DNA from: Undaria pinnatifida
Taxonomy: Eukaryota; Sar; Phaeophyceae; Laminariales; Alariaceae
Assembly (NCBI GenBank): GCA_012845835.1
Contig: JABAKD010000016.1
Location: forward strand, 22,614,573 to 22,678,572
Length of the DNA: 64,000 bases
Direction of reading: 5' to 3'
Position numbers and translations under genes: made by a program. How positions within the stretch are numbered: the first letter of the stretch is position 1; the number at the start of each line of letters is the position of its first letter. The notes beneath the pieces are model-generated. The model was not told where the DNA came from. It saw only the letters and a list, made by a program, of their open reading frames with translations, and did no database searches. Shown here in pieces: positions 45,104-55,958 of the stretch.

Positions 45104-45480
45104 TGAAAAGCCTGTGAACACAATGGTTGTGTGAAGCCCCTGTCTTCTATTTGGAGAGATGCAGAGATGGCACCAGAGTGTCTGTTAAGATCACTTGTGA
45201 TAAGAAAACAAAGGCATGGTTTGGAATCTAAAAAAAGAGAAAGCAGGGAAAGAAAGGAGAGGGGTCATGGTGGGTTGCATACCCACTTGATCATCACGGA
45301 ACCATGCCCGTAGTACGGTAGAATACCGGGACAACGGGAAAACCAAAACATGCTTAAATCTACGTTTACATCTAGGTTCCACCGAAAATTCAACGTAAAA
45401 TTCAACAACGTAAGATTCAACTGCATATCTTATTCGTTTAAATAGACTGCGCATTGACTTAGATTTGAATCCAAGGTTCA
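45104..45480 (-). repeat. 3' LTR of copia element 1
   Basis: Shares CCTGTGAACACAATGGTTG, TGAAGCCCCTGTCTTCTAT, GTAGTACGGTAGAATACCGG and TAGACTGCGCATT with 49909-50306. Small indels and scattered substitutions separate the two LTRs, so the insertion is old. Confidence 0.85.
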
Positions 45481-47277
45481 TTTGGCCAACACGCCCCCAT
45501 AATGCAAAGTCATATTGCTGGAGAATCCATATTCTTAGAAAACAAAATCATTTCATATTCAAAAACAAATGGGTCTCATATTTGTTCCGGTGTATCAACC
45601 GCGGCAATATGTATGTATTCATGTTTTTCACACATTCACGAAAAAAAAAAGAAGTAAAACTATACAAGGAAAGATACGAATAAAACCTACGCCTGATGTA
45701 ACTACGAGCGACAAATATTCTAGAAGATCAAACGCAAAGATGCGTCTACTGGGTTCTATAACACGCTTTTTGAAATGTTCCAAATATATAGGCAATAATA
45801 GACGAAGAAGGATATTTGTGGACAAGTATCCACCAAGGCAAAGTAAAGCATGTTATCACTTCAGTTGTATGTTTATGGTACTTACGTACTTCCGCCAAAA
45901 CGAAAAAATGGAAGCAAATAGAACTACGAGAGCTGGTAGAACCGTATTAGACTATGATGGGTGTAGTTATAGTCCATCAACAAGTTATATCCCGAAAAAA
46001 AAAAAAAAGCAAACAAACAAACAAACAAACAAACAAACAAACAAACAAACGAACGAACAAACAACCAAACAACCAAACGAACAAACAAACTAAAAAACAA
46101 ACAAACAAACGAACAAACAAACAATCAATCAAACAAACAAACAAACAAACAAACAAACAAACAAACAAACAAACAAACAAACAAACAAACAAACAAACAA
46201 ACAAACAAACAAACAAACAAACAAACAAACAAACAAACAAACAAACGAACGAACAAACAAACAAACAAACAAACAAACAAACAAACAAACAAACAAAAAA
46301 ATAAACAAAGAAAAAAACAAACAAACAAACAAAGGTCGCTGCTGTAGGTTAATCGCGCCACTTCAATATGATCCTAGGATACGCACATAACGAAAACCTG
46401 TCTGATAATAATCGTACGCTGAAGAGCATAAGATTGACTGTTATTGTGAGCCTCTACTCCTTGATGCTGGAATATATACTTGTAAGCATTTTGCGGTCGA
46501 ACATGGGTTATCGCTGTACGATCGTTGACGTAAGTTCATACGACCCATAGTTCCACCTTTGCTATATCGTAACTGGCGAGCAGTTGTACTTTTATAGTTG
46601 ACAAAGAATTGCTGCACTCAGTAATATTCTCTACTCAAGTACCGATTTCAACCGTACCCACGTTTCAATCTACTTTCCCCGATTGTTGACGGGAGTGCCG
46701 TTCGGGTAGCTGTTGATGCAGCTCATTTGTTTGAAAGGTAAAGGAAGGCTAAAAAAGCGCTTGGACAGACACGGGAAGAAAGGTTGTGATGCGGTGTGTC
46801 GTACGTCGGCCTTGTTTTTCCCCGGTCGATGGCAGTCTTGTAGCTGAATTATAATAGGCCAATCGCTTGTCGGTACATTGCCTATTTTGTTGTACGTAAC
46901 GCACTTCTCCGTCCTCGGTACATCGCGGTTTGTCGGCGATTGAAAAGTCCCATAGAGCACGGTAGAATCCAGTCGTACACTGTACACGGCAGAATTGCAA
47001 AGCATGCTTCATTTTTTCCCACTTGTGAAACGCCGCATTTTTGTATAGAACTCCATGAAGAAATGATTTTTCCGATAATGGAGGTTGCCTGAGATAATTT
47101 ATCAGACAGTCGCGATGGTCAAATGCGGTCTTGCGAGCCAGAGCTGAAGTTTCGACTTCAAGGTGTTGGAGATTAAAAGCTGTCCGCTGTGCTGATATCG
47201 ATGATCTTCCTCTAAAAGTCGCTCAAGGTTTGCATTCTTCCGCTTGTGGTGAGGCCATATATTGCGCGTAGGTGTTT
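45481..47277. other. Interior of copia 1 without recognisable coding
   Basis: Reverse transcriptase and RNase H would be expected here but no motif is found. The minus frame 46670-47005 and plus frame 45569-46093 are unrecognised; the latter runs into the microsatellite. Confidence 0.5.
46009..46334. repeat. (CAAA)n microsatellite, about 325 bp
   Basis: Almost uninterrupted CAAA/ACAA units with a few CGAA and CAAT variants. Long Asn-Lys-Gln-Thr or Phe-Val-Cys-Leu frames on either strand are artefacts of the repeat. Confidence 0.95.
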
Positions 47278-47760
47278 TTACCGAAATACATACCGGACGG
47301 TTTGTTTTGTCCATTCTGACGGCCCTGCTGGTGTGCTGCGAAACGTTATCGAACTGCTGTTTTGGCGGTCCTTGGCGTTGTAGGGCCAGCTGACGCGCTC
47401 ATACTTGAGAAGTGGCCGAGTCTGCTGTTGGTTGAACGTAGTACGCTCTTCGATGAAGCCTCTTTTTACCCTGCTGGGATGTTCGGTATATTTTTCCATG
47501 TCGGCGTATCCTAGAAAGTCAGTACTCACCAGTTTTGTATGTTTACTGGAAAAGTTAGGCCGCAATATCTTACGGTGTTCCGGTTGAGTGCTCTTAAAGA
47601 TCTTGCACGTATCACACGCCGATAATGTGTCAGAATAATTTGCCCCACACTCTGGGATATTTCTCACCTCGGCCATCACCTGCTTGGGATGACCCAAACT
47701 CCTGTGCCGGATGTTAGCTGGAACGTGTTTTGGCGGAAAGGTAGCTTCAGTAGCAGTTGA
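47278..47760 (-). pseudogene. Copia 1 GAG-pre-integrase / integrase N-terminus
   Basis: The minus frame reads LGHPKQVMAEVRNIPECGAN-like sequence with the His of the zinc-binding site, then ACDTCKIFKSTQPEH (CxxC), then KHTKLVSTDFLGYADMEKY, the start of the integrase core with its first Asp. After about 47500 the catalytic DDE core is replaced by unrelated sequence. Confidence 0.75.
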
Positions 47761-47948
47761 AGCTTGAACAGCGAGGACTTTTTCCGGTTAGAATTTTTTG
47801 CCAGAAATTGTCGGGAACGCTGTCTCAGGTTTCGGCTGGGAGCACCATTGGTGATTTCGAGATGGTGCAGAGAAGAGCATTGGCTGTCTTTGCGTAGGGG
47901 TACATACAGTAAATGCACCCATGTCGAGATACGACTGCGTGGCGATGA

Positions 47949-48215
47949 TTATAGTGACCCCTCTCGAGCAGCTGATCCTCCCGGAAATAAGTCCCTGCCT
48001 AGCCCTGGTACGGCCGTGACGGGAAGCTGTACAGAGTGCTTAGAGCCCATATGGTCCAACACTTGCACGACCAGAACCCCTTGACCAACGACATAAAGGC
48101 GATGGTTTTCCGCCACGTTGATTATTACGGGAGGGTCCAGCTCCACGTAGTGGTTCATTTTAAGTTCAATGCCCGGTAGAAGCTGATTGTCGATGAAGTG
48201 GCTCTAAGCTCCGTA
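47949..48215 (-). pseudogene. Copia 1 aspartic protease, catalytic site mutated
   Basis: The active site reads MTADYGA then a stop then SHFIDNQLLPG, where the family has DSGAS. The Ser after the catalytic Asp is Tyr and the next Ser codon is TAG (minus sense, near 48204). The remainder, with VVGQGVLVVQVLD and VTAVPGLGRDLFPGG, is well preserved. The protease would have cleaved the element's polyprotein. Confidence 0.75.
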
Positions 48216-49250
48216 GTCCGCAGTCATCGGGAAATCGACTGGCCGCGCGGCGATCTTGATCGGAAGTGCGGTGTTAAAAAAGTAACCTATACCAACTGGT
48301 AAGGAGGATGGACAGGAAGGAGTTCCGGAGGACGTAGAAGTAGCTGCTGTAGTCGCAGCCAAAACAATGGATAGAGCATGTATCTCTGGGACGTAAGCTT
48401 CCTTTTGCGTTGTTGAAGTTGGAGTTGTGGCGGCGTTGGCGTGAGCGCTGCGGTGGTTATTATGCCGGCCATTTTGTTGACCAGGACGAGGGCGACGGGT
48501 TATATGGTCGTCCCGCATTTGAGACCGAGAGTCGCTACTATCGTGGCGACCGGTATTATGCAGGCTACACCACGAATTCTTTCGAGGTGTCGGGGGAGGT
48601 TTCCTCCCCGACATCGTTCTTTTGCGTTTAAGGCAGTTTTTGAATCGATGGCCTGGTTTTTTGAAGTGTGAACTGGTCACTACTGCTGAGTGTGCTGACG
48701 TGACTACCATACCAGATTCACGGCCCTTCGTATTTCGCAAAGGCCCGTTTCGCATAGCTCGATTCGCGTGCATAATACGCATTGTTATCACAGCTCGGTG
48801 GAGTGTGAAGTCATCACCTGCTTCGTCGCTATATTTCATTATCAGGTATTCATCCGTCAGTCTATCCAGCACTATGTCCAATATGCTGCCATCGTTAAAT
48901 ACCTCTCCCATGTCCACCAATTCATCCCGTAAATGGAAGACTTCAATTATACCCACGTCTGGGTCTTGCCCGTCCGTCATGACCATATGCTGTAGTTGTT
49001 GTTTGGGTATACGTCTACGTTGGCGGGTGGAATTTTGATATTTTCTAACCATAGCATCCCAAGCAGCCTTTCCAATCGCAAATTCACCTCGTTTGGGCTT
49101 GGATCGTAGAAAAACGCTAGCCGTAGATCCTCATGTACTCAGGGAAAAGAAGTCGAACAGACGACGGTTGTCGCGGTGCCAGTGCTTGATGTCTTCCAAT
49201 ATCGAGATGTTGTCATCCGTGGCCCGTAAAACTGATGTTTCGGCTGGCAG
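48216..49250 (-). pseudogene. Copia 1 gag (UBN2-type) with zinc-knuckle remnant
   Basis: Minus: ISILEDIKHWHRDN, GKAAWDAMVRKYQNST, then FHLRDELVDMGEVF, LDRLTDEYLIMKYSDEAG, a degraded knuckle SSHFKKPGHRFKNC (first Cys positions lost) and SWCSLHNTGRHDSSDSRS, typical of copia gag ends. A stop and frame change lie near 49130. Gag forms the virus-like particle in the cytoplasm. Confidence 0.75.
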
Positions 49251-49616
49251 TGTAAAATATCTTGAAGATCATGGTGGCAGATGCGCCGTGTCCACGGGAG
49301 TACTCCATGCGTCCGGCTGTACATTTTCTGCCGTATCAGCCGTGGGTGTTTCCCCGGAATGCATGTCCATTTCATCAGCGGCCTGGCTGGGTGTTACAGC
49401 TTGTGAAGGCCTTCTCCTTCTAGAAGATGGACGAGGACTAACTACTGCGGGCTCGGGGCAAGGTCGCCCTCCCAGGATATCAGAGATCCCGGCATGACGC
49501 ATACTTATCACGGACTGAGCCGTGCGTTTCCATACGTCGAACTTAAGACCATTAAATTCGCCGTTGACAGCTTTACGAGCTTGTGTACCGCATCATCTCC
49601 TTTCGTGGACTCTCCC

Positions 49617-49797
49617 ATGGTGATGCTGATGCTGATCGCTGATGCTGATGCTGATCGCTGATGCGGATGCTGATGCGGATGCTGATGCTGATGCTGATGC
49701 TGATCGCTGATGCTGTAGCTGGTGCTGATGCTGATCGCTGTGCTGATGCTGATGCTGATGCTGCTGCTGATGCTGATGCTGATGCTGATGCTGTAGT
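49617..49797. repeat. (GATGCT)n / (GCTGAT)n microsatellite
   Basis: Hexanucleotide units interrupted by ATCGCT variants, between copia 1 gag and its 5' LTR. Ser-Ala-Gln-His-rich frames here are artefacts. Confidence 0.9.
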
Positions 49798-49908
49798 CGG
49801 CTTAATGAAGGTTTCGCGCAAACATACCGGTGAGATGCGACGAACATCAATGAGATGTCGATTGATGCCGATCGATGTTTATATTGAAGGCCGAAGGCTC
49901 ATATTCAG

Positions 49909-50306
49909 TGAATAGCCTGTGAACACAATGGTTGAGTGAAGCCCCTGTCTTCTATCCAAGGAGATGCAGAGGTGGCACCGGAGTGTCTGTTAGTATCACT
50001 CGTGATAAAAACGAAAAGGGATTTTTTGGAAAGGGCGCTTGAGGCCAAAGAGAGAAGAAGAAGAAGAGAAAGCAGGGAATGAAAAGAGAGGGATCATGGT
50101 TGGTTGCATCACCACTTGATCATCACGTAACAATGCCCGTAGTACGGTAGAATACCGGGACAACGGGACAACATTAACATACTCAAATCTACTTTTACAT
50201 CCAGGTTCCACCGATGATTCAACGTAATATTCACTGGAAGAGTCAACTGCATATCTTATTTGTGCGAATAGACTGCGCATTATCTTAGATTTGAATCGAA
50301 GGTTCA
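49909..50306 (-). repeat. 5' LTR of copia element 1
   Basis: Matches 45104-45480. Directly inside it (minus sense, 49908 down to about 49886) lies CTGAATATGAGCCTTCGG, a likely primer binding site complementary to the internal anticodon region of initiator tRNA-Met (see the copia 2 site). Confidence 0.8.
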
Positions 50307-50320
50307 AACTCTCAACAGAG

Positions 50321-50726
50321 GACACATATATGGTACTGCGTTTCACAAAGTAATAAGGCGTTGACGGGTCACGTGCGTAAGATGAAAGAGTTGACTAGGT
50401 CACGTGCGTAAGATCGAAGTGTGTTTTACATCACGTGCGCAAGATTGACCTGGGTGTCGTATGCAGTGGATACTACCATACGAGATATTTTGTCACAGTG
50501 AAAAGGTAGAGACACGAGTGCTTGCACATGTCGTTTATTTTTTCACATCTGCATCTGAACTTGGACAGTCCATAGTGACATAAGTTTCAACTGGCCCAAC
50601 GAGAGCCCATTTAAAGTGATCCACCACCGTCTAAACCATCATCAGTCAACCTCGAGCTCGTCTTGCCACTACTCTGTGTTAGTCTTTGAAGACCGTCATT
50701 GGTCGGGAACCACTAAATTTCTAACA
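50321..50726 (+). repeat. 5' LTR of copia element 2
   Basis: Matches 57205-57602 throughout (GACACATATATGGTACTGCG, GTGTCGTATGCAG, CCATACGAGATA, AAACCATCATCAGTC, TCTAACA end). Three TCACGTGCGnAAGAT motifs spaced 31 bp apart lie in U3. Confidence 0.85.
50369..50445 (+). promoter_or_regulatory. Three phased G-box-like elements in the LTR U3
   Basis: TCACGTGCGTAAGAT at 50369, TCACGTGCGTAAGAT at 50400 and TCACGTGCGCAAGAT at 50431, exactly 31 bp apart. The 3' LTR has the equivalent set at about 57250, 57281 and 57312. CACGTG is bound by bZIP or bHLH factors in other eukaryotes. A role as LTR enhancer is inferred from position. Confidence 0.55.
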
Positions 50727-50745
50727 GGTTGTGAGCCTCGGTAGC
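50727..50745 (+). other. Primer binding site of copia 2 (internal initiator tRNA-Met)
   Basis: GGTTGTGAGCCTCGGTAG follows the LTR end directly. GGTTRTGAGCC is complementary to the anticodon stem-loop of initiator tRNA-Met (GGCTCATAACC) with one mismatch, as in Drosophila copia, which primes from a half-tRNA. Copia 1 has the related TATGAGCCTTCGG. Confidence 0.55.
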
Positions 50746-50987
50746 GTGTAACACACAGTGAATGAACATCCCGCGCGGTTAGGCACAGGGTGGGTGTTGT
50801 TGCTGAAACACTACGCAAGAAACTTGAAACCAAAGTGAGTCGAGTCGAACGTCACTGGAACAGCGCGCACGAAGAAACAGGAGGCCCGGCGAACTGACCG
50901 GCAAGCTTCGGGCGATCTGCGTACAAGATCGAGCTGAACAAGAACAAGAAGCCCGATGGACAAACCGGCACGCTTCAGGCGATCTGC

Positions 50988-52180
50988 GTGGAAGAACGAG
51001 CTCAACAAAAAATAAAAAAACGGTGGACAGAGCGGCACGCTTCAGGCAATCTGCGTATAAGGTCGATCTGGAAGAATAAAAAACAAAGCCCGGCGAGCGA
51101 GTCGGCATGTCTCAGGAATCCCACGGACAGGATCGAGCTGGGTGCAAGAATAACCACGACGGCACAGGCGACAATAAGCAACGCATTTACAGCAGTCAAG
51201 GAGGAGCCCGGTAACGTGGTGACATCAACCATTAGGAATATTTGTATTTTTGATGGGACCAAACCGGAGAACCATAGCGAATGGAGTTCAAAGATCCGCG
51301 TCGTTTTTTATATGTCAAACGAAGAGGTGTGTTTGATGTTTTGAACGAATAGGTGGAACCGGTACCAGCAATCACAGACAGTGACACCCCGGACAGTCTG
51401 ACAAATCCTGTTGAAATTACACGACGAAAGTGATCGTGCGAGACCCTCCTCTCGGTTCCTTACCTCGTAACTAGCGGCCCTGCAGCTACACTAGTTTGAC
51501 GATATGAAGACATAACTTCGTCGGCGAGTCTAGGACACGGACAGAAGGCGTGAAACGCTTTGTACACCGAGTACAACAGCAACAGCGTGGAAGCTCGGCG
51601 GGCCTGCTACGAGAAACTTGTGAGCTTCCGGATTGAGCAAGGGCAAGATCCTGATATCTATAACATCAAGCTAACAGAGATTTAAAGGCTGCTCCATGAA
51701 ATGATAGAGAAATTATCTGGGACAAGAGGTTTAAAGACCAAAAACTGCCGGGCCTGACCGACGACTACCAGATCGTAAAGGTGACGAGCTTTCACAGCCC
51801 AAGCTTCGGCATAAACGAGATTCAATCGATGATGACAAACTTGTGCATCGGCCGACTCTCGAGAACAGGACATGTAAACAAGCTAGCTGACTGAGGAGAG
51901 GCAATGGCAACCACCAAAAGATCACATTTTTCCGATGCTACAACTGCCAACATTTGGGCCTTATTAAGTGAAACTGCACAAACAGCAACAAGGAGCGATC
52001 TGCCACACCAAACTGGTGCTAGATACACAGTTCTACGACGCACAGAAATGCCAAGTGCAACGCTTCGAAAGGAAAGCATAATACGGAAAACCAACCACAG
52101 AGAGAAGTACAAAATGTTCACTCAGCGACTGAGTCCACGGCGACGGAAGATGAAGACGACTTCTGGTATTCCTGCGTGAC
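50988..52180 (+). pseudogene. Copia 2 gag
   Basis: Pieces in family order: IFDGTKPENHSEWSSKIRVV (51248-51305), YTEYNSNSVEARRACYEKL and SFRIEQGQDPDIYNIKLTEI (about 51560-51680), LPGLTDDYQIVKVTSF (about 51745), and a zinc knuckle CYNCQHLG...C (about 51935-51990). At least three frame changes lie between them. Gag packages the element RNA. Confidence 0.75.
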
Positions 52181-52199
52181 GTCTGGGTGGACCCCATCG

Positions 52200-52564
52200 G
52201 CAGAGGTTCAGGTAACTGCGCAACAACCAAGAGAAGGAAGACTAGTGCTGACACATCCCGGAATGTTCCGCAAACCTATGACCATGCTGGTGGATATTGT
52301 GAAGCATCCGGGCACTACTTTGATAATGAACTTCACCCGGATATGAAGGGCAAGCTGCTTAGCTACAAGCCACACGAGAGACCCCTCGAGATACTGACCG
52401 CAGGACGACAGGTTTTACAAGGAACAGCCACTGGTACGGTTTTCGCGAAAATCATTGACACGGAAAGCAAGAAGCACCAGGTAAACCGCAACGGCTTGAT
52501 TGTGCCTGGGCTGGGGCATGACTGTTTCTCTACATCACAGCAGCCGAGACCGGAAACACCATGA
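52200..52564 (+). pseudogene. Copia 2 aspartic protease, frameshifted at the active site
   Basis: ASGHYFDNELHPDMKGKLLS and VLQGTATGTVFAKI, VNRNGLIVPGLGHDCFS follow the copia protease pattern. The expected DSGAS is disrupted: VD lies in one frame and EASGH in another, with about two extra bases between 52292 and 52305. Confidence 0.75.
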
Positions 52565-53640
52565 CTACCAACCCTTGTCCCCGTCTGGAGCCAAGTCACC
52601 ACGTCCTGACACCACACCAGCTGAACATGAACCTAGAGATGTTCTCATTTGCCATCAAGATTCCGGAAGCTACAAGAAATGAGGTGGCCCTCTCAGCGAT
52701 ACGGGTACCGGATGATATTTGGCACAGACGAATGGGACACACTAACTCCCAACGTTTGAGGACTCTGCGCGACGCCGGAAGCAATGGCATTAACGATAGT
52801 GACAACATGTCGCCATGCGACGTGTGCGCGTTTGAAAAAAGCAAGCAACAGTGTTATCCCAAGACAACTACCTTAACTACTAATCGGCATTCTTAACTGG
52901 GGTACACCAACCATTTCGGACTCTTATCCCCACCTGCACTAGGAGGATTACGCTACGTCAGCTAATTCAAGGACCAGCACAGCAAATGGAACGAGGTATT
53001 CTTCATGAAAGGAAAGAGTGATGCGGTAATCTCACTACAACAGAACCGTCCAGACCATGGTAATAACGCGGGTCCGGCGGATCGAACGCCTTCGCACGGA
53101 CCGGGGGGAGTAGTATACGGCAGGGAACTTCGAAACCTACTACCTTGACACGGGGATTCGTCACGAGCTTGCCACCAGCAATACGCCTCAACAAAACAGG
53201 GTATCAGAACGAGACGGGCGAACAATTGCCTACATCGCACGCTGTCTACTGAAAGATGCGGCGTTCACGAAACCTCTTTGGGGAGGAATGTTTTCACGGC
53301 CACGTATTTAGCCAACCGCATGCTACGCTCGACGCTCGAATCACACGCCCCCTTCGAGGTACCGCTCGCCGTACCTGCCAAGCTGAATCACCTCTGCAAG
53401 GTCGGAGGTATGGTCTTCGACGGATTCTACGATCGGCTCCCCGAAACAAGTATTATTTTAAACGGACGATTCATGGCTGGTCGACAAGAGAAAGGCCGCT
53501 GTCAAACAGTAGTCTCCATAGTTTTTATTGTTTGCAAAGGCCTCTCGAACGATGACGTCCAAGTGGCAAGCGGGACCGTATTTCAGGAGGTACGGCCGCG
53601 ATCTGGTTTTAAAACCGGCGATTGCGTTTAATAAAAGTTG
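52561..53640 (+). pseudogene. Copia 2 pre-integrase and integrase core
   Basis: IWHRRMGHTNSQRLRTLRDA (52717-52780) followed by CDVCAFEKSKQQ give the HHCC zinc-binding module. SPPALGGLRYVS and FKDQHSKWNEVFFMKGKSDA cover the first Asp region. ATSNTPQQNRVSERDGRTIA covers the catalytic Glu segment (53170-53230), and KDAAFTKPLWGGMF the segment after it. Stops and frame changes occur at about 52895, 52965, 53140 and 53305. Confidence 0.8.
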
Positions 53641-53736
53641 AGGGGGCTACCTTAGAACGACGTTTTCGTACACGTCGAAACACACACGTCGAAGCTTGAG
53701 GACAACGCCGGGGAAGGTAGACTCTGTGGGTACAGC

Positions 53737-54339
53737 ATGAACAGCAAAGCGTATCAGATATACAGCAAAAGGACGGGACGCGTGACAAAGAGGCGCAATG
53801 TCATCTTTATCGATACCCCAGCGTCAACACTGGCTCACTCAACTGCGGGCAACACGACCGGTTACGCAGTCAGTACTCACGAAGACAGCTCCCCGGCAAA
53901 AAACAGGGACGACATCTGTATCAACCACAGCGAAGGGATAGACAGCCTCATGGAAAAACTGTCGAAGCTCATGAGCAGGATCATAGACGACGCCACATCA
54001 GCTGGCGCGGAGGAGCCGGCCGTTGAAGGCGCCGGCAGTAAGCAGACACTCGAGACGACCCCGACAGGAGCATTGGCGACAGACAACAACCTCGGAGGCG
54101 CAACACGTGAAGGAACTCGCGCAAGGTGTGCCTTAACTCCGGTCTCACACCAAGGACAAAACCCCCACCAGCGGCACGAACTAAGTAACCCGGGAGTGGT
54201 CACAAGCCCAATGGCTAGTGACGCAGAGGTCGCGCACGAGGAAGAAAACATGATGAAATACGCGCTGGTACCTGAAATCGAAGACAGGTCAAATAGAGTG
54301 AAAATCACAGGATGGAAGTATACCTTGAATACGCCCTAG
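53737..54339 (+). pseudogene. Copia 2 linker between integrase and reverse transcriptase
   Basis: A 200-codon open frame beginning NSKAYQIYSKRTGRVTKRRN then VIFIDTP, the conserved motif found after copia integrase. The acidic, low-complexity middle (about residues 30-180) is typical of this spacer. Confidence 0.7.
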
Positions 54340-55478
54340 CTGGTGGAAACCCCGTCTCTGAGCATAATTCGGATGGGGAAGAGTTTTTCATCCCAAACAC
54401 ATTCGAGGAGGTCATGGAACTGCCACCAGCGACAAAGTGGAAAGAAACAACAAACAAGGAGATGGACAGCATCCAGACAACTGCAGTCTTCTACCTGGTA
54501 TCTCCAGACTCTGTCCTACCGGAGCACATAGTGATCGGGACCAAATGGGTCTTTGAGGTCAAAGCCGATCACACGCAGAAAGAAAGAGTTGTAGTTCAGG
54601 GCTGGGGACAAGTACTAGGAATCGACTGTGGCTGCACATAAGCACCTGTATGCCGTATCCAGATCACCCGCATGGCCCTCGCCTTAGCTATGAGCGAAGA
54701 ATGTAAAGTGTTCCAGCTTGATGAAAATACGGTGTTTTTCATCGCCGAGGTACAGAAGGAGGTGTTTATGAAGACCCCTTCGGGCTACAAGGTGCTTGAC
54801 GCTACCACTGGACGTCCCAACGTGATGGCTCTCATGAAGAGCCTCCACGGACTTCGTCAAATCCCTCGCAACTGGTTTAACGCCATCGGCAGTTCATTGA
54901 GAGACACTGGGATCACAGCGACTGCGTCTGATCCATGTCTCCACATCTTAGGCTCAGACAACAACCTTAGCGTTCTGACCATGTACGTAATCGATCTTGT
55001 CCTTCTTGGAGAAGACACGACCCTGCTGAAGAACAATAAAATCCAGCTGATGGACCGACTCGCCATGACCGACATGGGAGACGTCTCGATAATGCTAGAC
55101 ATGCAAATCACCAGAGACAGGGGGACTAAGACTCTGACATTTAGCCGGGAGCATTACGCCAGGTCAGTCCTGGCGCGATTAGGCATGACAGAATGCAACC
55201 CAGTGCGCACGGCGAGAGGAGGAGCGGAGGTATCCCTCAAGCAACCGGACACGATACGCCTGGAATCCTCGAGCATCAAACCTTACCAGGCCATCACGGG
55301 GTCCCTGATGCTCCTGAGCCAATGCACGCACTACGATATCACGTCCGCCGTCAACCAACTGCCCCGAGCCATGAACAAACCATCCAAAATACACATGACA
55401 GCAGCAAAAAAGCATCTTCTCCTCTACTTAAAGGGAGATATGGGCCTGGCAATCACGTACAAGACATGGATATTTTAA
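54340..55478 (+). pseudogene. Copia 2 reverse transcriptase (RVT_2), catalytic YVDD changed to YVID
   Basis: TFEEVMELPPATKWKETTNK and IGTKWVFEVKADH start the domain. The long frame 54672-55478 continues with KVFQLDENTVFFIAEVQKEV, SLHGLRQIPRNWFNAIGSSL, SDPCLHILGSD, MYVIDLVLLGED, MLDMQITRDR and YQAITGSLMLLSQCTHYDIT. At 54984-54995 the YVDD box reads YVID, which removes a metal-binding Asp. A stop at 54639-54641 separates the two halves. The enzyme would copy element RNA into DNA. Confidence 0.85.
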
Positions 55479-55955
55479 CTGGCGGGGTATTGCGATGCGA
55501 GCTGGTGAAGCAACCCTGACACGGCCAGTCAACCTCCGGCTACTTGTTCATGCTGCCTGGAGGACCACTGAGCTTCAAGATTACGCTCCAGAACCCAACC
55601 GCGGAGTTGACTGGGGAGGCGGAACTCATATCAGTGGCACACGCAATGAATTAGGCGATGTATCTATCCATCATGATGGCCGAGCTGGGATTTGAAAAGC
55701 TGTTTGAAACGGTGTCTTTCTTCGTGCGACATTATCAGAGCCCTACACATAGCAGGAAACAGCACCTACAGCTTTCGCACGAAACACATTGCTCTGCGCG
55801 TCTTTTACTTGAACGAGCAAGCCAAGGACGGCAAAATACCATCCACCACGCGGCCAAACAGAAACATCTGGCAGACGTTGGGACTAAAATCCTCACGAAG
55901 AACTCGCATCGGCACCTACTGAACCTTATTGAGGCATACCCCACAATAAATTAGA
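55479..55955 (+). pseudogene. Copia 2 RNase H
   Basis: Fragments in several frames: STSGYLFMLPGGPLSFKI-like, AELISVAHAMN, MYLSIMMAELGFEKLFETV, then LADVGTKILTKNSHRHLLNL ending the polyprotein at TAG 55953. The order and the DVGTK(I/L) motif are standard for copia elements. Confidence 0.75.
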
Positions 55956-55958
55956 TCT

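Larger units (their letters stand above)
45104..50306 (-). mobile_element. Ty1/copia element 1, degenerate, minus strand
   Basis: LTRs lie at 45104-45480 and 49909-50306. On the minus strand both run from TGAACC to TTTTCA or TATTCA. In between, in minus order, are gag, protease and a partial pre-integrase/integrase. Reverse transcriptase and RNase H are missing, and their place is taken by unrecognised sequence and a long CAAA microsatellite. No matching target duplication (AGGATG versus AACTCT). It is dead. Confidence 0.85.

Noticed and set aside
45954-46361. Long open frames on both strands (Asn-Lys-Gln-Thr and Cys-Leu-Phe-Val repeats)
   Set aside because: They are translations of the CAAA microsatellite and have no independent support.
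49573-49915. Ser-Ala-Gln-His-rich and Met-Leu-rich frames
   Set aside because: Products of the GATGCT microsatellite.
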